This document shows, in pieces, positions 35,000-43,688 of a stretch of 64,000 nucleotides of DNA. The notes below the pieces were generated by a model, which had not been told where the DNA came from, did no database searches, and was given only the letters and a program-made list of their open reading frames with translations. The DNA comes from Cohnella silvisoli. GTDB lineage: Bacteria > Bacillota > Bacilli > Paenibacillales > Paenibacillaceae. The stretch lies in the NCBI RefSeq assembly GCF_021190915.1, contig NZ_JAIOAP010000002.1, positions 620,001 to 684,000 on the forward strand. The letters are read 5' to 3'. The position numbers were made by a program, and so were the translations under genes. Positions within the stretch are counted from its first letter, which is position 1. Every line of letters starts with the position of its first letter.

Positions 35000-37720
35000 C
35001 TAGCGAATTTCAATTTCCGCGAACTGCATGCGGTAAGGCTGGCCGCCTTCGGTTGTAATTTGCCGCAGGCTTGTTCCCTCTACTTTAACGTACCTTGCGG
35101 ATTGAGCGGTAAAGGTAAAACTTTGAGGAAGATGGTTCGGCTGCGCGTAACCCGTTTGCGTCACGACGGTCGTCCAAGGACCGGACGGGCTGGCCGCCAC
35201 TTGGATCGTAAAGTTAACCGGAAAACCCATGCCGACTTGCCCGTTGTCATTTCTAGGGAACAGATCGACGCGGCTAATGGTTTGCATTGCTTGCATATCA
35301 AGCGTAATCGATTCCGTATGATTGGATGTTAAGCTATTGTTGCTGGTCCAACCGTCACTGCCGGCAACGGAGTTGTGTATCCGATCCGTTGCGCGGTACG
35401 CACCCCAGTCAGCATTCTCAACCGAGCTTGATGCGCTAACCAAAGCGCCTTTTGCATAGTCGGGAGAATCGTAGATTTCAACCTCGGCAAATTGCATCCG
35501 GTACGGTTGACCGCCCTCCGTCGTAATCCTTCTAAGGTTGGTGCCTTCGACCTTCACGTAACGCGCCGTCCCCGGTGTTACGGCAAACCATTGGCCGATG
35601 TTTCCCGGCTGCGGGTAGCCCGTCTTCGTGAGAACGGTCGTCCAAGGTCCTGCTGCGCTTGTCGCCGTCTTAACCGTAAAGTCGATCGGGAAGCCTTGCC
35701 CGACATTGCCGGCATCATTACGCGGGAATAATTCAATTTCTTCGACTGGCTTAACCGAACCAAGGTCGAAGGTTATCGACTCCGTATGATTGGCTCCAGT
35801 ATTGCCATTGCTGCTCCATCCTGCAGATTGGGATGCAATGGTATTGCGCTGATCATCGTTTACTTTCCCCATTCCCCATCCGTCAACAGTCGATTCATAA
35901 GAGCTCGTGGAGGTTACCGTTGCCTCTGCAGCCAAGTTGCTGTAAGGAGCAAAACCCGTCGGGAGCGCAAACAGCCTTCCTTCTCCGGGGCTTAGCGTCA
36001 GATTCATTACTCCCGTCGTCGAATTATAGCCCGGTACGCTTACCTCCGCGCCCGTTGACTTAGAGATTTCCGTAATCGTTGAAGGTTTCGGGCTAAAATT
36101 GAAATTCAGCGTTTTGCTGCTCGTGTAATCCCGGTTCGTTATCATCACGTATTTGCGCCCGCTTGCGTTCGTGAAATAACCAAACACTAGCGGCTGACTC
36201 AAATCCGCCGGCTTGACGAAGAAATCGGCAGGCAAAGCTTTAGTTCCCGATGCCAACGTTCCGGTATGATAGACTCGCACGGAAGTCAAATCTTTTAACG
36301 TTGCTCCAAGCTTGCGCATTTCCGAGCTGAGCGTCTGAACGTTAACATAGTTGCTTAGTTGAGTTCCATTGGAATCGACGGGGCTGTTGTAGAAATACTC
36401 TCCACCGGCAGGGTCCGGACGCCAATAGATGAACCAATACATTTTTTTGAAACCGTATGTGAGCATGGTGTATACGTTCCAGCGCATTTCATTCAGGGAC
36501 GGAGCCCGCAAGGCAACATCACCGGCCGAGTTCCGAACCTCTACGCTTTGCATGAATCCACCATAAAGAACTTGATTCGCAAGTCCCCGGCCGCGGACGA
36601 GCTCAGCGTTAAGGAAGTAAGAGTTGGTATCGGTAGAACTCGTTCCCCTGAACGGGTAATTGTCGTATAAAATAAAATCCGCGCCGCTGTACTGAACCCA
36701 ATCGTCCAAATAATTCTCATAAGATGAACCATAGTTGTCACGCGAAGTATACAGTCTGAAATTAAAATCGTAAGTTTTGACCGCGCCGCTCTCATAAGCG
36801 CTCCCGCCGGCATACACATCCCCGGTCGAACGCACGACCCAGCCTACGGAATTATCGCCGCCTCCGTTATGGGTCAGCTCCATGTAGTAAGTCCCGCCTG
36901 GCGTTACGGGAGCTGCTACCCGGAAATAACGATGAAAATCCGGAGCGCTTCCGCTGCCGTTCCCGGTTATCGCCGCTTGCCCGAGCAACGAGGTTTTGGC
37001 TGTGCTATTCCACAGCTTCAAAGTTAACGTTTCGCTCGAAGACCATTGCAACGAATCGATGTACATGTCGATTCCGTCGATATAGCTGATGCCGGCCGGA
37101 ATCGTAATCGTCTGGCCGACGCTGTTGGCAGTGCTCACATAGGCCCCGTTGCCTAAGGCTCCGGAATTCGACTGGATTAATTTACCCGGAGGAGAAGATG
37201 CACCGTGGTTGGGCAGCATGTTCACATAGTAATCGAAATTGGGGGCGAATGCCTTCGCCACCTTGTAGGCGTTAGCGTAGCCCTCCATCTCATACCCGCC
37301 GGGTTCGTCCTTAAAGTTGATTCCTTTCACGCGGGCATCGTTCTTGTAGGGTGTCAATAAATTCTGTAAGGCAGTAATATCTGCAGCCGTGTAAATAGGT
37401 TTGCCATAAATGTCCGAATCCGTGACTAGTAGCTTTACGTTATTCGCGGAGCTGTTGGCAATGCCGGTTTCGTTGGCGCTCTTGTTGAGGGTTTGCCCGC
37501 TCGGAACCCGAACCGCCGTAATGGTATCGATGTTCGCAGCCGCGATATTCGCCCAGTTCGCGTTCGTATTATAGTCGGCTCCGATATAGACCGGCGGCTG
37601 CCAATAAGCGCCAACCTCGAAGGATCCGGTTCCACCGGCGCTCGCCGTTAAAGGCATTACTCCTGCGATAACCAAACCCGACAAAACGAACAACCCAGAC
37701 TTCAGAAACCTTTTTTTCAT
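35000..37720 (-). CDS. Secreted hydrolase-like protein with two discoidin (F5/8C) domains
   Basis: About 906 residues from ATG 37720, seven bases after GAGGAGG. Signal peptide to about residue 28 (PLTASA). Residues about 30-600 resemble an (alpha/beta)8 enzyme (VKGINFKDEPGGYEM, FILYDNYPFRG, MYWFIYWRPDP) interrupted by a beta-sandwich (about 185-320, TLTLKLWNSTAKTSLLG). Two F5/8 type C (CBM32-like) domains close the protein, both ending in GQPYRMQFAE. Conserved acids such as Asp-Glu in KDEPGG could be catalytic. I cannot name the catalytic family. Probably binds and cuts a plant polysaccharide outside the cell. A cre site upstream points to catabolite repression. Confidence 0.8.
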   Translation of the reverse strand: MKKRFLKSGLFVLSGLVIAGVMPLTASAGGTGSFEVGAYWQPPVYIGADYNTNANWANIAAANIDTITAVRVPSGQTLNKSANETGIANSSANNVKLLVTDSDIYGKPIYTAADITALQNLLTPYKNDARVKGINFKDEPGGYEMEGYANAYKVAKAFAPNFDYYVNMLPNHGASSPPGKLIQSNSGALGNGAYVSTANSVGQTITIPAGISYIDGIDMYIDSLQWSSSETLTLKLWNSTAKTSLLGQAAITGNGSGSAPDFHRYFRVAAPVTPGGTYYMELTHNGGGDNSVGWVVRSTGDVYAGGSAYESGAVKTYDFNFRLYTSRDNYGSSYENYLDDWVQYSGADFILYDNYPFRGTSSTDTNSYFLNAELVRGRGLANQVLYGGFMQSVEVRNSAGDVALRAPSLNEMRWNVYTMLTYGFKKMYWFIYWRPDPAGGEYFYNSPVDSNGTQLSNYVNVQTLSSEMRKLGATLKDLTSVRVYHTGTLASGTKALPADFFVKPADLSQPLVFGYFTNASGRKYVMITNRDYTSSKTLNFNFSPKPSTITEISKSTGAEVSVPGYNSTTGVMNLTLSPGEGRLFALPTGFAPYSNLAAEATVTSTSSYESTVDGWGMGKVNDDQRNTIASQSAGWSSNGNTGANHTESITFDLGSVKPVEEIELFPRNDAGNVGQGFPIDFTVKTATSAAGPWTTVLTKTGYPQPGNIGQWFAVTPGTARYVKVEGTNLRRITTEGGQPYRMQFAEVEIYDSPDYAKGALVSASSSVENADWGAYRATDRIHNSVAGSDGWTSNNSLTSNHTESITLDMQAMQTISRVDLFPRNDNGQVGMGFPVNFTIQVAASPSGPWTTVVTQTGYAQPNHLPQSFTFTAQSARYVKVEGTSLRQITTEGGQPYRMQFAEIEIR

Positions 37721-37795
37721 AACCGCGCCTCCTCTTTCCTTTCGATCTTTTTTCATAACCACGTCTCCTTCGCTGTATGATTTGAAGCCGCTTAT

Positions 37796-37809
37796 TGTAA
37801 GCGCTTCCC
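37796..37809 (-). promoter_or_regulatory. cre (CcpA) site upstream of the discoidin protein gene
   Basis: TGTAAGCGCTTCCC agrees with the Bacillus cre consensus TGWAARCGYTWNCW at 13 of 14 positions. It lies about 75 bases upstream of the start at 37720, so CcpA would repress the gene when preferred sugars are present. Confidence 0.7.
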
Positions 37810-37942
37810 CTTAATTGTACTGCTAGGAATTGGTCGCATATAGGCGCGGAAATTCGGAAAGCTTCTCTTTTTTACGGGTGTTTGCATTTTGGAACATTGG
37901 GGAAAATAAGGGAGTGTATTCCCGATTGGAGAAGTGCGGCGT

Positions 37943-38434
37943 ATGACATTAGAACGTAGGGTTCTTATTATGATTTGGATTGCAAGTATTATTGCCGTCG
38001 TTTTGTTTATTCCAAAGCATAAACGAAGAGAAGCCATTGTAGTCTTGTTAACCTGTCAGGCGATCACATGGCTGAACGGCATACTTCACGTAGAGTTCGG
38101 GCTGCTGGCGTTCCCTGTTCGGGAGTTTCCGAGAGCAACGAAACTGCTATTCACATCTGAATATATGATGTACCCCTTGATGTGCGCCTTTTATTTCATT
38201 TATGAACCCCATTCTAGAAAGCTCCTGCGACTTCCGTATTTGGTTGCATGGATCTCCGGCCTTACCATGGTTGATGTCATGATTGAAAGATACACAAATC
38301 TCATCGAGTACGTGAATTATTTCTGGTATTGGACTTGGATTGATTTCTTCCTGATCTTCTTGTTAACCAACGTTTATTGTAAATGGTATTTTAAGCCCGG
38401 AGTATTTAAAATAGATCGGAGTACGGCGCGATGA
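37943..38434 (+). CDS. CBO0543-family membrane protein, copy 1
   Basis: 163 residues from ATG 37943 (GGAG site upstream); an in-frame GTG three codons earlier is too near that site. Four to five membrane helices and the WYWTWIDFFLIFLLTN segment (about 130-145) fit the small CBO0543 family often seen in sporulating Firmicutes, whose role is unknown. It overlaps the next, paralogous gene by four bases (ATGA), so the two are made together and may form a heteromer. Confidence 0.75.
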   Translation: MTLERRVLIMIWIASIIAVVLFIPKHKRREAIVVLLTCQAITWLNGILHVEFGLLAFPVREFPRATKLLFTSEYMMYPLMCAFYFIYEPHSRKLLRLPYLVAWISGLTMVDVMIERYTNLIEYVNYFWYWTWIDFFLIFLLTNVYCKWYFKPGVFKIDRSTAR

Positions 38435-38925
38435 AGATGGAATGGATAATACTCGTTGCCGTATGGTTAACTACGTCCTCCCTCTTTTTCTTTATTCCGC
38501 GTAAGAAATTACGGTTGGCACAATTCGTAATATTGTTTACGCAGGTGATTACATGGCTTATCGGCCTTGTTGTGGTTCAGCTAGGATGGATCGATTATCC
38601 GGTACGCTGTTTTGCATCGGCAAACATGACTAGCTTCACTTTTGAGTATTTGGCTTACCCCGTCGTATGCGGATTGTTTAATGCGCGTTTTCCAGAGAAT
38701 AGAAGTATTGGTTTCAAACTGTTTTACTACGGCTCGTACTGCACAATACTTACGATTGTAGAAGTTGTTATCGAAAAAAATACGAAATTGATCGATTACA
38801 TTCACTGGGCATGGTACTGGACGTGGATAACTTTGTTTATCACGTTTGTTATGTCGCGCATCTTCAGCAAATGGTTTTTTAGCGTAAGCGTACCCCAAGT
38901 TAGAATTGGAGAAAATCACGAATAA
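38431..38925 (+). CDS. CBO0543-family membrane protein, copy 2
   Basis: 164 residues, start ATG 38431 overlapping the previous stop. The layout matches copy 1: a KKLRLAQFVILFTQVITWL helix, a YPVRCFASANMTSFTFEYLA region and the closing WAWYWTWITLFITFVMSRIF helix. The shared ITWL, YPVR and YWTWI blocks show a tandem duplication. Function unknown. A terminator follows at once. Confidence 0.75.
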   Translation: MKMEWIILVAVWLTTSSLFFFIPRKKLRLAQFVILFTQVITWLIGLVVVQLGWIDYPVRCFASANMTSFTFEYLAYPVVCGLFNARFPENRSIGFKLFYYGSYCTILTIVEVVIEKNTKLIDYIHWAWYWTWITLFITFVMSRIFSKWFFSVSVPQVRIGENHE

Positions 38926-38964
38926 AAACGCTGGATCATCTGGTTAAAGATGGTCCAGCGTTTT
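38925..38964 (+). terminator. Terminator after the CBO0543 pair
   Basis: AAAACGCTGG-TCATC and GATG-TCCAGCGTTTT form a long stem with an eight-base loop, followed by ATTAAAT on the plus strand. It starts at the stop codon of the second membrane-protein gene. Confidence 0.85.
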
Positions 38965-39281
38965 ATTAAATCAAGCTTCGCCAGTGAATCCACATCGGAT
39001 GACTCTCTAAAAACAATACCCTCTAACGGATGCCTCCTCCTCTTCTTCATTTGATTTCCGATCATTCTAGGCCTAATTATCCTATTCATGGCATTTTGCA
39101 AGGAGAATAGACCAGTGCCTAAGTATACAAATAAATCGAGACTCACAAAATTATGCCTTTCGACATGGAAATAGGGAGTTTCTTACAGCATTTATAGGTA
39201 TTTTGGTATATAATAGAAACTAGAAATTGCGGTATTATGTCGAATTACGTCGATCACTCTAGAACACAAGGGGGTCATCCG
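38965..39281 (+). promoter_or_regulatory. Intergenic region upstream of the diguanylate cyclase
   Basis: About 317 bases without a convincing gene. A TATAAT -10 box lies near 39211 in an AT-rich stretch about 70 bases before the cyclase start; no good -35 box was found at normal spacing. A minus-strand frame (38916-39146) is open but has no ribosome site and no family resemblance, so it is not called. Confidence 0.5.
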
Positions 39282-40889
39282 ATGCCTTTGCAGCGCGAAA
39301 TAAAAACGAACCAATGGAAGAAGATTAGTCTAGCCACGCTCTTAACCGGACTGGTTACCCTCTCTGTTCTGCTGACTTTAACGATTCTTCTCGTTGCATC
39401 CTATCAATCGAAAAAAAAATCATTAATCGACACTACGCTCGCTTTGAATTATACAAGCGCAAGCAAAATGAGTCAGACCATAGACTCTTTGTTTAAATCC
39501 ATGCGGAGCAGCCTGCAATATTCCGCAAGCGTCTTCTCGAATCTGAACTCAATGAATGCGGATGACGTATTTTCTAAGCTGGAATTAATGCGTCATAGCA
39601 GCAACTATTTTAATTCCATTGCCGTGGTCGATGAAACGGGGCTAATTCGAAACGTATCTCCGAAATTTATCGGTTCAGCCGGAAAATATATTACAACGGA
39701 AGCATCGAAGACCGCATTAGCATTGAAGAAGCCCTACCTTTCCAAACCTTTCATAACCTTAACTACCAAACGCCTCATCGTATTTATGAGCGAGCCGATA
39801 TACGATAAGGAAGGGATATACCGAGGATATATTGGAGGCTCAATTTATCTTCAGGAAAACAACATCTTAAATATGATCTTCGGGAGCAACCCGACGGATA
39901 ATATAGGGTCCTACTTCTACATAGTAGGATCTGACGGTCATGCGCTGTTCCATAAATATAAAAATCGAATAGGGGAAGATATCAGCGCCAATCAAGTCGT
40001 AAGGAAGCTGATTCAAGGTCAAAACGGTTATGAACAAATGGTCAATTTGAGGGGAGAAGCTTTATTGGCGGGATACGTTAATGTTCCGGAAAATGGCTGG
40101 GGCGTAGTTGTGGTGTCGCCGATCAGCGTCGTCTACGAACAATTGAATCGTCATATAAAAACGATTCTATTATATACGCTGCTTCCGTTTGCGTTATTAA
40201 TGCTAGTAGTCATAGCGCTTGCGCACAGATTGGCGAGACCTTTCGTTTCTCTGGCCGACCTTGTGAGTAAAATCGGTAGAGAAAAAGTCGACCTCCCTGC
40301 AGCAAAACAACATTGGAATCGAGAAGCCGATTTGTTATCAAAGGCAATAAGATATGCATTAACGGATATACAAAAACAAACTGACCAACTGACGCATGAT
40401 GCAATGACAGATCCATTAACCGGGCTAACAAACCGAAGAACGCTCGAAGCAACTTTAGCTAAATGGATTGTTGATCAACCTTCCTTTTCTATTATTATGA
40501 TGGATCTCGATCGATTTAAAGCCATTAATGACACATACGGTCATCAGGTTGGGGATGAAGTGTTGAAGCATTTCGCGGACATTATGACTTCTTGCGTCCG
40601 ACCTGGCGATGTGTGTTGTCGTTTTGGAGGCGAAGAATTCATTGCGCTTATAGCAAATGCCGATGCCGAGGAGGCTTATCTTGTGGCCGAACGAATTCAC
40701 AATATGCTAGAGCAAAAAGTCAATCCTGTCGGGCAGCCGATTACAGTCTCGCAGGGCATCGCGCAATATTCTTCGATCCTCGATTCGGTTGAAGAACTCA
40801 TTCATTTGGCCGACCAAGCCTTGTATAAAGCCAAGGAATCGGGAAGAAACCGGACAATTATTGCGGATATGAGGTTGTCAGCTTATTGA
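39282..40889 (+). CDS. Membrane diguanylate cyclase with Cache sensor (GGDEF)
   Basis: 535 residues from ATG 39282, six bases after AAGGGGGT; a farther ATG (39237) has no ribosome site. One helix (about 15-37), a double-Cache-like extracytoplasmic sensor (about 40-285), a second helix (about 287-310), a short HAMP-like linker and a GGDEF domain (about 370-530). The active site is intact (FGGEEF, residues 448-453) and an RxxD inhibitory site (RPGD) stands five residues before it, so it should make cyclic di-GMP and be product-inhibited. No EAL domain. It would link an outside small-molecule signal to motility or matrix control. Confidence 0.92.
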   Translation: MPLQREIKTNQWKKISLATLLTGLVTLSVLLTLTILLVASYQSKKKSLIDTTLALNYTSASKMSQTIDSLFKSMRSSLQYSASVFSNLNSMNADDVFSKLELMRHSSNYFNSIAVVDETGLIRNVSPKFIGSAGKYITTEASKTALALKKPYLSKPFITLTTKRLIVFMSEPIYDKEGIYRGYIGGSIYLQENNILNMIFGSNPTDNIGSYFYIVGSDGHALFHKYKNRIGEDISANQVVRKLIQGQNGYEQMVNLRGEALLAGYVNVPENGWGVVVVSPISVVYEQLNRHIKTILLYTLLPFALLMLVVIALAHRLARPFVSLADLVSKIGREKVDLPAAKQHWNREADLLSKAIRYALTDIQKQTDQLTHDAMTDPLTGLTNRRTLEATLAKWIVDQPSFSIIMMDLDRFKAINDTYGHQVGDEVLKHFADIMTSCVRPGDVCCRFGGEEFIALIANADAEEAYLVAERIHNMLEQKVNPVGQPITVSQGIAQYSSILDSVEELIHLADQALYKAKESGRNRTIIADMRLSAY

Positions 40890-41254
40890 TAAGTATCCGG
40901 CATGCTTTTCCGGGCGACGCCTGTCCGATATGCCGCCTGTTCCATCGGAAATGACGGCAATCGTATTGCGCTTAATCGTTAAGGTGTATGCCTTGTCCGG
41001 CTTTTCGGCAATCGCTATACAGACCCGGGCTACGCGAACCGCTAGCTATTGACATCGTTTTGCTTCTATCCCTTTCAAGCCGCCGACACAATATTGACGA
41101 ATGTATCGGCAAAGCCGTGGCTTTGTACGCTTTCCGCCGTTTGGACGTATTTCGTGATATCCGTTTTGACGAGTTGTTCATGGTGAAGACCCGTACCTGG
41201 CTGAAAGATATTCGCCATCAGCTTTTCATGTCCTATTACCTCTTCAGCTTTTAA
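40885..41254 (-). pseudogene. Possible decayed coding sequence
   Basis: On the minus strand two frames read like protein: ANIFQPGTGLHHEQLVKTDI and onward, ending at a stop near 41050, then in another frame AIAEKPDKAYTLTIKRNTIA up to a stop near 40870. Both have balanced composition and Gly-Thr-rich turns as in a beta-rich secreted or sugar-processing protein, and both are broken by stops and frame changes. A plus-strand frame over the same stretch has an unnatural composition. I cannot name the ancestor. Confidence 0.35.
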
Positions 41255-41263
41255 GCGCTTTCT
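41250..41263 (+). promoter_or_regulatory. Possible cre (CcpA) site
   Basis: TTTAAGCGCTTTCT differs from the cre consensus only at the second base. It lies about 140 bases before the GlnK-like gene and at the head of the decayed minus-strand sequence, so it may be a leftover of the lost gene rather than a control of the kinase. Confidence 0.4.
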
Positions 41264-41400
41264 TTTTGTTTTATCGCGCTGTAAAACAGATCATAAATTC
41301 ACTCCTAGTAAAATCTATAAAATCCTACATTTTTTTCGATTCAATGGTCAATAATAAAAATGGGATAGGGCAAAAAATGAATCAAGGAAGGGTCTGTACA

Positions 41401-42690
41401 TTGAAGAAAAAGATATTAATCTTGATGGGTATGGCCGCCGTGATATCGTTAACCGGAGAATTCAAGTTTTACCCGTTCTACAATAATTTCCGAGTCAGCT
41501 TGGCTACCGCGGCATTTTTCTTCTGTTTGCTGTGGAATCGTTACGTTCATACGTTAGTTTTCGGAACGATTATAGCCATATGCGTGCCTCTATTTCGCAT
41601 TGTCGCCGACGTAATCATTTATGGCCAGCTTCATTTTGCCCCAGCATTGCATGCGCATCAATCTGCTTTTTTCTACTACTTGACGTATTCCTTGCTGTTT
41701 CATTTGTTTCGAATTGATCGGTTCGGGCATCGCCCGCTCATTATGGGGTTACTTGCGGTCGTGGCCGAAATTGCGGCCAATGTCGTGGAACTGCGATTCC
41801 GCTCCCCGGTTACGCTTGAACATATGACGATACCCCAAATCAATGAAATCGTGCTGATCGCGATATTTCGCAGCTTCAGCGTCATCGGCTTGTTCACCCT
41901 CGTAAAGCATCGTGAGCAACAATCGGCGGAGAGGCAAAAACAACAGCAGTATGAACAAATGATCGTGCTTATTTCCCACTTGTACGAGGAGTCGATTCAA
42001 TTAAAAAAAACGCAACAAGATGCGGAGCGCATTACAAGAGACAGCTATGCGTTATACCGACGATTAAAGGATGAAGCCTCTTTGACCGATGGTGAGCGGT
42101 TGGCCAGAAGCGCGCTGCAAATTGCCGGCCAAATCCATGAAATCAAGAAGGACAACCAACGCATCTATGCCGGTATTTCCAACATTATTTCCAGCGAGAG
42201 CGTAACCGAAGTGATGCCGGTTCAAGAGCTAGGCGATATCGTTGTAAAAACAAACCGCAAATATGCTCAAATGTTGGGTAAAACGATTGATTTCAGGTTA
42301 CAGATCGAAGGAACGCATCCTTTATATCCGGTAAATACCTTACTATCGCTTCTTAATAATCTGGCGGCCAATGCGGTTGAATCAATCGAAGCTGAAGGTA
42401 CTATAACGATTTCGGCCCATCGTGCGGGAGATTTACTGCTGTTCGAGGTTCACGATAACGGACCGGGGATTGCTCCCAAAATTCGCGAAGCGCTATTCGA
42501 GCCCGGATTTACGACGAAATACGATGTGTCGGGCAACCCCTCGACAGGTATCGGGCTAAATTATGTGAGAGAACTAGCGGAAAGTTTGCAAGGAGAGGTA
42601 GGCTTTCGCAGCAGCCATAACGGAGAAACCGAGACAACTTTCGTACTGCGGCTCCCAATTGATAACCTAATCAGTAAAAGTAAAGGATGA
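41401..42690 (+). CDS. GlnK/YcbA-like sensor histidine kinase
   Basis: About 429 residues from TTG 41401, eight bases after GGAAGGG; ATG 41377 is an alternative. Four to six membrane helices fill the first 190 residues without a large outside domain. A coiled-coil linker (about 195-240) leads to the HEIKKD phospho-acceptor box and a GHKL ATPase with LLNNLAANAVES, DNGPGI and STGIGLNYV. This layout matches B. subtilis GlnK (YcbA), which with GlnL senses glutamine and controls glutaminase and glutamine uptake. The GlnL-like regulator follows six bases on. Confidence 0.85.
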   Translation: MKKKILILMGMAAVISLTGEFKFYPFYNNFRVSLATAAFFFCLLWNRYVHTLVFGTIIAICVPLFRIVADVIIYGQLHFAPALHAHQSAFFYYLTYSLLFHLFRIDRFGHRPLIMGLLAVVAEIAANVVELRFRSPVTLEHMTIPQINEIVLIAIFRSFSVIGLFTLVKHREQQSAERQKQQQYEQMIVLISHLYEESIQLKKTQQDAERITRDSYALYRRLKDEASLTDGERLARSALQIAGQIHEIKKDNQRIYAGISNIISSESVTEVMPVQELGDIVVKTNRKYAQMLGKTIDFRLQIEGTHPLYPVNTLLSLLNNLAANAVESIEAEGTITISAHRAGDLLLFEVHDNGPGIAPKIREALFEPGFTTKYDVSGNPSTGIGLNYVRELAESLQGEVGFRSSHNGETETTFVLRLPIDNLISKSKG

Positions 42691-42696
42691 CGGGAT

Positions 42697-43629
42697 ATGC
42701 GTTTTTTTATAACGGACGACGATCCGGCTGTTCGTTCCATGTTGGCGCAAATCATCGAAGAGGAGGATTTGGGCGATATTGCAGGTGAAGCGGTGGACGG
42801 AGTTTATGTGGACGGACGTCTGCTGGCAGCTAAAGAAGTCGATATTCTATTGATCGATTTGTTAATGCCCCTTCGAGACGGCATCGAAACGGTGCGTCTC
42901 ATCGCGGAAACATTCAGCGGTAAAATCATCATGATCTCGCAAGTGGAATCTAAGGACATGGTTGGCAGCGCCTACTCGCTCGGTATCGAATATTATATAA
43001 CGAAGCCGATCAATCGGTTGGAAGTAATCGGGGTCATTCAGAAAGTCAGCGAACGGATGAAGCTGCAAAACTCGATTCAAGAGATCCAAAGGTCGTTAGC
43101 CGGGTTAGGCATCGGTCAAGGGACAGTACCAAGCGGTCATCCTCCTGCCGCCAAAAACATCCTTACGCCAGGTAATTTTCTTTTATCCGAGCTGGGCATG
43201 ATCGGCGAAGCGGGCTGCAAAGACTTGTTAGACATGCTGGAGGAACTGTACGCTCTGGAAAAAGAAAATGCCTTGGAGCTAGGCTTCCCTTCCCTCCAGC
43301 ATCTGTTTGATCGTATAGCCATAAGGAAATTAAGGGAATCTACCGCTCAGGAAATATTGAAAAAAGAAACGAAAGCGGCGGAACAACGGGTACGTCGGGT
43401 TATCATTCAAGCTTTGAATCATTTGGCTTCACTCGGTTTGACAGATTATTCGAATGCCAAATTTGAAAATTACGCCTCCAAGTTTTTCGATTTCACGGAA
43501 GTCCGCAAAAAAATGATCGAAATCGAAAACGGCATCGACCCCAAACAATCCAGCGTTCGGCTAAACATTAAAAAGTTCATTCAAGTGCTGTATTTGGAAG
43601 CAAGACAGTTGATGAGTAAACAGCTGTAG
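42697..43629 (+). CDS. GlnL/YcbB-like response regulator
   Basis: 310 residues: receiver domain (1-120) with DDD near residues 7-9, Asp54 in LLIDLLMP and Lys in YITKPIN, then a linker and the YcbB-type C-terminal domain (about 155-305) with the SLGLTDYSNAKFENYASKFF and RRVIIQALNHLAS blocks. It forms a pair with the preceding kinase. In B. subtilis GlnL activates glsA-glnT; no glutaminase or glutamine transporter is encoded here, so targets lie elsewhere or differ. A terminator follows seven bases after the stop. Confidence 0.87.
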   Translation: MRFFITDDDPAVRSMLAQIIEEEDLGDIAGEAVDGVYVDGRLLAAKEVDILLIDLLMPLRDGIETVRLIAETFSGKIIMISQVESKDMVGSAYSLGIEYYITKPINRLEVIGVIQKVSERMKLQNSIQEIQRSLAGLGIGQGTVPSGHPPAAKNILTPGNFLLSELGMIGEAGCKDLLDMLEELYALEKENALELGFPSLQHLFDRIAIRKLRESTAQEILKKETKAAEQRVRRVIIQALNHLASLGLTDYSNAKFENYASKFFDFTEVRKKMIEIENGIDPKQSSVRLNIKKFIQVLYLEARQLMSKQL

Positions 43630-43635
43630 TGCAAA

Positions 43636-43666
43636 AACAACTCGAACCTATAGCGTTCGAGTTGTT
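43636..43666 (+). terminator. Terminator after the GlnK/GlnL-like pair
   Basis: AACAACTCGAAC pairs with GTTCGAGTTGTT around a seven-base loop and is followed by TCGG; T-rich on the stem end. It lies between convergent genes and may serve both, since the minus-strand gene ends at 43689. Confidence 0.8.
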
Positions 43667-43688
43667 TCGGAAGTAACAGACACTTCAT

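Noticed and set aside
38916..39146. 76-codon minus-strand frame after the CBO0543 pair
   Set aside because: It overlaps a terminator, has no ribosome site and resembles no known protein.
40988..41254. 88-codon plus-strand frame before the GlnK-like gene
   Set aside because: Arg- and Leu-rich shadow of protein-like minus-strand relics; no ribosome site.
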